From: Bradyrhizobium sp. AZCC 1719
GTDB lineage: Bacteria; Pseudomonadota; Alphaproteobacteria; Rhizobiales; Xanthobacteraceae
Reading direction: 5' to 3'
Assembly: GCF_036924525.1 (NCBI RefSeq)
Contig: NZ_JAZHRU010000001.1
Location: 6,973,001-7,037,000 of the forward strand
Length of the DNA: 64,000 nucleotides
A program made the translations under genes and the position numbers. Below, one piece after another: positions 59,260 to 64,000 of this stretch (the first letter of the stretch is position 1; each line of letters starts with the position of its first letter). The notes below the pieces were generated by a model, which saw only the letters and a list, made by a program, of their open reading frames with translations, had not been told where the DNA came from and did not search any database.

Positions 59260-62200
59260 ATGGCGTCGATTTCCGAGCCCTTTATCCGCCGGCCGGTCGG
59301 CACCACGCTGCTGGCGATCGGGCTCTTCCTGATCGGCATGGTTGCCTACATGTTCCTCCCGGTCTCGGCGGTGCCCAATGTCGACTTCCCGATGATCCGG
59401 GTGTTCGCCAACCGCCCGGGCGCGGACCCCGCCGTGATGGCGGCAACCGTCGCAGCGCCCCTGGAACGGCGGCTCGGCCAGATCGCGGGCATCGAGCAGA
59501 TCACCTCGACCAGCTCGCTCGGCAACACCAGCATCCAGTTACAATTCTCGATCGGCCGTAACATCGACCGTGCGGCGCGCGACGTGCAGGCGGCGATCAA
59601 TGCGTCGCTGGTGGACCTGCCGAGCGACCTGCCGGCGCTGCCGCGATTCCGGAAAGCGAACCCCTCGGCGACGCCGATGTTCGTGCTGGCGCTGACGTCA
59701 AGGACGCTGACGGCGAGCGCGATGTACGACGTCGCCGACACCGTGATCGCACAGCGCATCTCGCAGGTGCCAGGCGTCGGCGAAGTTACCGTCTCCGGCG
59801 CCGACCAGCCGGCGGTTCGGATCGCGCTCAATCCGGTGGCACTGTCGAACGCGGGGATCGCGACCGACGACGTGCGGCTCGCCATCATCAACGCGAATCC
59901 GCTGGGGCCGGTCGGGATTTTCAATGGCGGCCGCCAGAGCGAGACGATCTCGACGAACCGGCAGATGCGCACCGCGGCCGAATTCCGCGACGTCATCGTC
60001 AAGAGCTCGGCCGGCAATTTCGTCCGCCTGGCCGACGTCGCCGAGGTCGAGGATTCCGTCCGCAACCACCGCTCGATCGCCTGGTTCAACAAGCAGCCGG
60101 CGGTGTTGATCCAAATCACCAAGCAAAGCGACGCCAACGTGATCGACACCGTCGACCGCGTAAAAGCCTTGCTGCCTGAGCTGAAGCGATGGCTGCCCTC
60201 CGGCCTGGAGATATCGACGTTGGTCGATCGCACCGGCACCATCCGCGCCAGCGTGCTCGATATGCAGTTCACGCTGCTGGCGGCTGCGTTTCTGGTCATG
60301 ATGGTCGTATTCGTCTTCTTGCGGCGGCTGACGCCGACGATTGCGGCCGGCGTTTCGGTGCCACTGGCGCTGGCCGGCACCTGCGCCGGCATGTGGCTCG
60401 CCGGATTCTCGATCGACAATCTGTCGCTGATGGCGCTGGCGATTTCCGTCGGCTTCGTGGTCGACGACGCCATCGTCATGATCGAGAACATGTACCGCAA
60501 CCTCGAACGCGGGATGGCGCCTTATCCGGCGGCGCTGGAAGGCGCCAAGCAGATCGGCTTCACGGTGCTGTCCATCAGCCTGTCCTTGATCGCAGCGTTC
60601 ACGCCGCTGATCTTCATGGACGGGATTGTCGGCCGGTTGCTCCGCGAATTTTCACTGACGCTGACCTTTGCCGTCCTGGTCTCGACCGTGGTCTCGCTCA
60701 CGGTCACACCAATGATTTGCGCGCATTACATCAAGCAGGCCACCTCCAACCGTACGACCTGGTTCGACCGGCTGATCGAGGGCACGCTGTCGCGCGTTGT
60801 CGCCTTTTACACCTGGACGCTACGGGCGGTGCTGGGCTTCCCGTTCCTGACCCTGCTGGTGTTCTTTGCGACGATCGCGTTAACGGTGATGCTCTACATC
60901 AAGATCCCGAAGGGCTACTTTCCGATCGACGACAGCGGCCTCATCGTTGGCGCCTCGCAAAGTTCGTCGGACACGTCATTCCAGTCCATGACGCGATTTC
61001 AGCAACAGCTAGAGGACGTCATCGAATCCGACGACGCCGTCGCCGGGGTCGGATCGATCCTCGGCAGCATGACGGCGAATCGCGGGCTGTTCTTCATCAG
61101 CCTCAAACCGCCGCAGGAGCGAGGTGGACTGAGCACTCAAGCCGTGATCGATCGGCTACGCAAGAAGCTGGAAACGATGCCGGGCGTGCGGCTCTACATG
61201 TTTGCTGCTCAGGATGTTCGTGCCGGCGGGCGTCAAAGCAGCAGCTCTAATTACCAGTATACGGTTTCAAGCGTCGACGTCGACCTGCTCAAGAAGTGGG
61301 CCCCCATCGTCGCCAAGCGCATGGAGACAATCGAAGGCATCACCGACATCTCCACCGACCGCGATGCTGCCGGGCTGCAGCTCACGCTGACGATCGACCG
61401 CAACGCCGCCGCCACCCTCGGCGTCCGCGTCAAGGACATCGACGATGCCCTGAACAACGCGTTCGCGCAGCGGCAGATCTCGATCATCTATACCCAGCGC
61501 AACCAGTACATGGTGGTGCTGGAGATCGACCCGAAATTCCAGGCTGATCCGTCCAACCTCGAGCGCATCTTCGCGGCCGGCGCCAACGATGCGCAGGTGC
61601 CGCTGTCGGCCGTCGTCCGCTACGACCGCGGCCTGGCATCGCTGGCGATCAATCATACCCAGTCGATCCCGTCGGCCACGGTGTCGTTCAACCTCGCTCC
61701 CAATGTGCCGCTTGAAGTCGCGATCTCGAATATCCAGCGCGCGGTCGAGGAATTGCACATGCCCGAAGGCATCCGCGGCAGTTTTGAGGGGAACGCCGGC
61801 GATTTCAACAAGACCAGCGGACGGCAGCCGCTTCTGATCCTCGGCGCGCTGGTGGCGATGTATATCGTGCTCGGCGTGCTCTATGAGAGCCTGGCGCATC
61901 CGATCACGATCATCTCGACCCTGCCGTCCGCAGGCCTCGGTGCGCTGCTGGCGCTGCAGGTGACCAATACGCCGCTGACCGTGATCGCCTTTGTCGGCAT
62001 CATTCTGTTGATCGGCATCGTCAAGAAGAACGGCATCATGATGGTGGATTTCGCGCTCGATGCCGAGCGCCACCGCGGCCTGTCGTCGGCTGACGCGATC
62101 TTCGAGGCCTGCCGCGCCCGCTTCCGGCCGATCCTGATGACGACGATGGCGGCCTTGTTTGCCGGCATTCCGCTGGTCATCGCCACCGGCCCCGGCACCG

Positions 62201-62373
62201 AGCTGCGCCGGCCGCTCGGCATCACCATCATCGGCGGATTGTTGGTTTCGCAAATCCTGACGCTGTACACGACGCCGGTGATCTACCTTCTGATCGACCG
62301 GCTGCGCCGAAGGCTGGGATCCCGCGGCACGCTCTCGCCGATATCGACATCGGTTCCGCCGGCATTGCGATAA
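59260..62373 (+). CDS. RND efflux pump inner-membrane subunit (AcrB/MdtB type)
   Basis: 1037 aa from MASISEPFIRRPVGTTLLAI; an ATG 12 bases upstream is in frame. Twelve membrane segments are expected in two halves: LAIGLFLIGMVAYMFLPVSA, and later LGALVAMYIVLGVLYESLAH. FIRRPVGTTLL, ISVGFVVDDAIVMIENMYRN (proton-relay DD region) and AFVGIILLIGIVKKNGIMMV are hallmarks. Two large periplasmic porter regions lie between. No membrane-fusion protein or outer-membrane channel gene is adjacent in this window. Confidence 0.93.
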   Translation: MASISEPFIRRPVGTTLLAIGLFLIGMVAYMFLPVSAVPNVDFPMIRVFANRPGADPAVMAATVAAPLERRLGQIAGIEQITSTSSLGNTSIQLQFSIGRNIDRAARDVQAAINASLVDLPSDLPALPRFRKANPSATPMFVLALTSRTLTASAMYDVADTVIAQRISQVPGVGEVTVSGADQPAVRIALNPVALSNAGIATDDVRLAIINANPLGPVGIFNGGRQSETISTNRQMRTAAEFRDVIVKSSAGNFVRLADVAEVEDSVRNHRSIAWFNKQPAVLIQITKQSDANVIDTVDRVKALLPELKRWLPSGLEISTLVDRTGTIRASVLDMQFTLLAAAFLVMMVVFVFLRRLTPTIAAGVSVPLALAGTCAGMWLAGFSIDNLSLMALAISVGFVVDDAIVMIENMYRNLERGMAPYPAALEGAKQIGFTVLSISLSLIAAFTPLIFMDGIVGRLLREFSLTLTFAVLVSTVVSLTVTPMICAHYIKQATSNRTTWFDRLIEGTLSRVVAFYTWTLRAVLGFPFLTLLVFFATIALTVMLYIKIPKGYFPIDDSGLIVGASQSSSDTSFQSMTRFQQQLEDVIESDDAVAGVGSILGSMTANRGLFFISLKPPQERGGLSTQAVIDRLRKKLETMPGVRLYMFAAQDVRAGGRQSSSSNYQYTVSSVDVDLLKKWAPIVAKRMETIEGITDISTDRDAAGLQLTLTIDRNAAATLGVRVKDIDDALNNAFAQRQISIIYTQRNQYMVVLEIDPKFQADPSNLERIFAAGANDAQVPLSAVVRYDRGLASLAINHTQSIPSATVSFNLAPNVPLEVAISNIQRAVEELHMPEGIRGSFEGNAGDFNKTSGRQPLLILGALVAMYIVLGVLYESLAHPITIISTLPSAGLGALLALQVTNTPLTVIAFVGIILLIGIVKKNGIMMVDFALDAERHRGLSSADAIFEACRARFRPILMTTMAALFAGIPLVIATGPGTELRRPLGITIIGGLLVSQILTLYTTPVIYLLIDRLRRRLGSRGTLSPISTSVPPALR

Positions 62374-62561
62374 CGACCGCCAAGATGGAAAGGTTGGTGA
62401 CTTGCCAGGCCCGACCCGCCCCGGGGATTTTAACGCCACAGGCACAAAGGCCGGCTTTAACGTTTATCCCATTGCATTAAACAAGGCCCCAAAGATGCCT
62501 TTTCTTTTCTGATCCGCAAGACTAATGATCGCCGATTGTTTGCACCGATTGGTCTCACACC

Positions 62562-63545
62562 GTGAAATTGCTCGTTGTTATTGTTAACTACCGCGTCACC
62601 CAGCTTGCGATCGACTGCCTGCACTCGGTCGCAAAGGAGATCGCCAGCGTCCCCGGCATCCACGTCGCGATCTGCGAGAACGGGTCGGGTGACAATTCTG
62701 CGGGGCTCATTCAGCAGGCAATCGACGACAACGACTGGTCGTCCTGGTGCACCCTCACCACGCTTAAGGTAAATCTCGGATTTACCGGCGGCAACAACGC
62801 GATCCTGCGCCCCGCGCTGGAATCGGCAGACAAGCCACAATATTTTCTGCTGCTTAATTCCGATACGATCGTCCGGCCGAACGCATTCAGGGCGCTTGTC
62901 GACTTCATGGACCAAAATCCGTACGTCGGCATCGCCGGCAGCCGGCTCGAAGATCCTGACGGAACTCCGCAACGCTCCGCGTTCCGCTTTCAGTCACCGC
63001 TCGGAGAACTTGAAGGCAGCCTGATGCTTGGGCCGGTGAGCAGATTGCTAAAGCGTTGGATCGTAGCTCCTCCCGTGGTCGATCATGCTTTCGAAACTGA
63101 CTGGGTTGCGGGCGCCAGCATGATCATCCGGCGCGAGACGATGGAAGCGACGGGACTGCTCGACGAGGGCTTCTTCACCTATTTCGACGACATCGACTAT
63201 TGCTTCAATGCCAGAAAGCAGGGCTGGCCCACCTGGTATGTTCCCACAAGCCGTGTGGTCCACCTCGTCGGCCAGTCGACCGGCGTGAACAACAAGCCCA
63301 AGCGTTTGCCATCCTATCTTCTGGAAGCTCGCAGGCGTCACTTCCTGAAGAACTACGGCGTGTTTTACGCGGCCATGGTCGACATTTGCAGAATTATAGG
63401 CCTGTCGCTCTGGCGGCTGCGGGTCATTCTCACGGGAAAGGAGGACACCACACCTCCTCAGCACCTTTCCGATTCAATCCGGCACAGCGTGTTTTTCAAA
63501 GGTTTCAAGGTGACCGACGTCAAGAATCCGGCCTTGACCTCGTGA
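62562..63545 (+). CDS. Family 2 glycosyltransferase, rhamnosyltransferase type
   Basis: 327 aa, GTG start. KLLVVIVNYRVTQLAIDCLH, NLGFTGGNNAILRPALESAD, FLLLNSDTIVRPNAFRALV (DxD-like) and LLDEGFFTYFDDIDYCFNAR near 208-227 are the pattern of WbbL/RfbF-like rhamnosyl- or related transferases. It acts at the cytoplasmic face on lipid-linked acceptors. It sits apart from the main cluster, beyond the RND gene. Confidence 0.88.
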   Translation: MKLLVVIVNYRVTQLAIDCLHSVAKEIASVPGIHVAICENGSGDNSAGLIQQAIDDNDWSSWCTLTTLKVNLGFTGGNNAILRPALESADKPQYFLLLNSDTIVRPNAFRALVDFMDQNPYVGIAGSRLEDPDGTPQRSAFRFQSPLGELEGSLMLGPVSRLLKRWIVAPPVVDHAFETDWVAGASMIIRRETMEATGLLDEGFFTYFDDIDYCFNARKQGWPTWYVPTSRVVHLVGQSTGVNNKPKRLPSYLLEARRRHFLKNYGVFYAAMVDICRIIGLSLWRLRVILTGKEDTTPPQHLSDSIRHSVFFKGFKVTDVKNPALTS

Positions 63546-63594
63546 TTTTCAAACCTGATCCGGGATTACGGAAGGCACGTCGGATATCCTGGAT

Positions 63595-64000
63595 ATGGCA
63601 ATCAATGCAGCCAACAATACCTTGCCTTCCGGATTTGATCCGTCAGCTCAGCCATTCCGCCTCCTCGGAATCGATCCTGCCGCAACTGCGTCTGAAATTC
63701 AGGCCGCTCTCGGCCGGGCACGAGAGACGCATGTCATGCCGGAGAAAAGTCTGGCGGAGGCATCTGCAGTTGTTCTGGACCCGGTCCAGCGTCTACAGAG
63801 TGAGCTCTCCTTTCCTCTCGACAGCACGCCCGATCGCGTCGATCTCTTTTACACCGAACTGTCCACTGACGCCTCCGACGAAGATATTCTGCAAACATCG
63901 AGTCAGTTTGCCCCGCTCTCAAAGGCCAACTTCCTGGCACACCACGCGGTTCGTCGCGGCGCCTCCAGCGAACTGCTCTTTGCCCTGATTGACGCGCACA
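63595..64000 (+). CDS. DnaJ-like N-terminal fragment, cut by window edge
   Basis: 135 visible residues: MAINAANNTLPSGFDPS, then PFRLLGIDPAATASEIQAAL and GRARETHVMPEKSLAEASAV, a helix-loop-helix resembling a J-domain start but without a visible HPD. Continues without a stop to the end. The composition is soluble and acidic. Annotating it as DnaJ-related is tentative; a degenerate J-domain is one reading. Confidence 0.55.
   Translation, partial: MAINAANNTLPSGFDPSAQPFRLLGIDPAATASEIQAALGRARETHVMPEKSLAEASAVVLDPVQRLQSELSFPLDSTPDRVDLFYTELSTDASDEDILQTSSQFAPLSKANFLAHHAVRRGASSELLFALIDAH

Noticed and set aside
61267..62445. Minus-strand frame of 392 codons opposite the RND gene
   Set aside because: Arg/Gln/His-rich shadow of the pump gene; no start signal or domain.
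1..64000. Prophage, integrase, insertion sequence or CRISPR array
   Set aside because: No transposase, integrase, phage structural gene, terminal inverted repeat pair or spacer-repeat array was visible on either strand.

Overview
The window looks like chromosome of a Bradyrhizobium-type alphaproteobacterium. This is inferred from the high GC content, the composition of the Liv and CoA-ester genes, the PEPSTW-type sorting tails and two kinds of palindromic intergenic repeat known from that group. No rRNA, tRNA, CRISPR array, insertion sequence or phage gene was recognised.

0-18 kb: after a cut-off zinc alcohol dehydrogenase gene and an autotransporter come a DMT-family exporter and a compact minus-strand set: CitE-like lyase, MaoC hydratase, enoyl-CoA hydratase, and a complete branched-chain/organic-acid ABC importer (livF, livG, livM, livH, binding protein). 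Divergent from it is a plus-strand operon whose genes overlap or nearly touch: acyl-CoA ligase, TetR regulator, short-chain dehydrogenase and Baeyer-Villiger-type flavin monooxygenase, then a DsbA-fold isomerase. Together they read as import, CoA activation, ring or ketone oxidation and beta-oxidation-like breakdown of an unidentified organic acid.

18-30 kb: small secreted or membrane proteins, an NfrA-like TPR/outer-membrane protein, a processive-type GT2, a GT4, a secreted GGQY-repeat protein and two PEP-CTERM proteins.

29-45 kb: core of a V-type exosortase and exopolysaccharide system. It holds a phosphoesterase, exosortase, its 73-aa accessory protein, an EpsD-type PPIase lipoprotein, EpsI, a trypsin-like protease, gmd-fcl for GDP-fucose, a split tyrosine kinase/chain-length regulator, an ExeA-type ATPase, a Wza-like export protein, an outer-membrane barrel, a PrsT-like TPR lipoprotein and a WecB/TagA glycosyltransferase fused to a STAS domain.

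45-58 kb: polymer assembly and decoration genes. These are two hexapeptide acyltransferases, four glycosyltransferases or related enzymes, a GMC oxidoreductase with a small Tat protein, an FkbM methyltransferase, a Wzx flippase, a Wzy-like polymerase, another methyltransferase and a large Tat-exported protein with features of a clan GH-A glycosidase. Base composition looks more AT-rich here, suggesting acquired DNA.

58-64 kb: a lone GspG pseudopilin, a lone RND pump subunit, a rhamnosyltransferase-like GT2 and the start of a DnaJ-like gene.

Working model: fucose-containing repeat units are built in the cytoplasm, flipped by Wzx, polymerised by Wzy, length-controlled by the GumC-like protein and kinase, and exported through the Wza-like protein and barrel. 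The exosortase processes the PEP-CTERM proteins that share the surface with this polymer. All functions are inferred from reading the translated sequence; no database search was possible.
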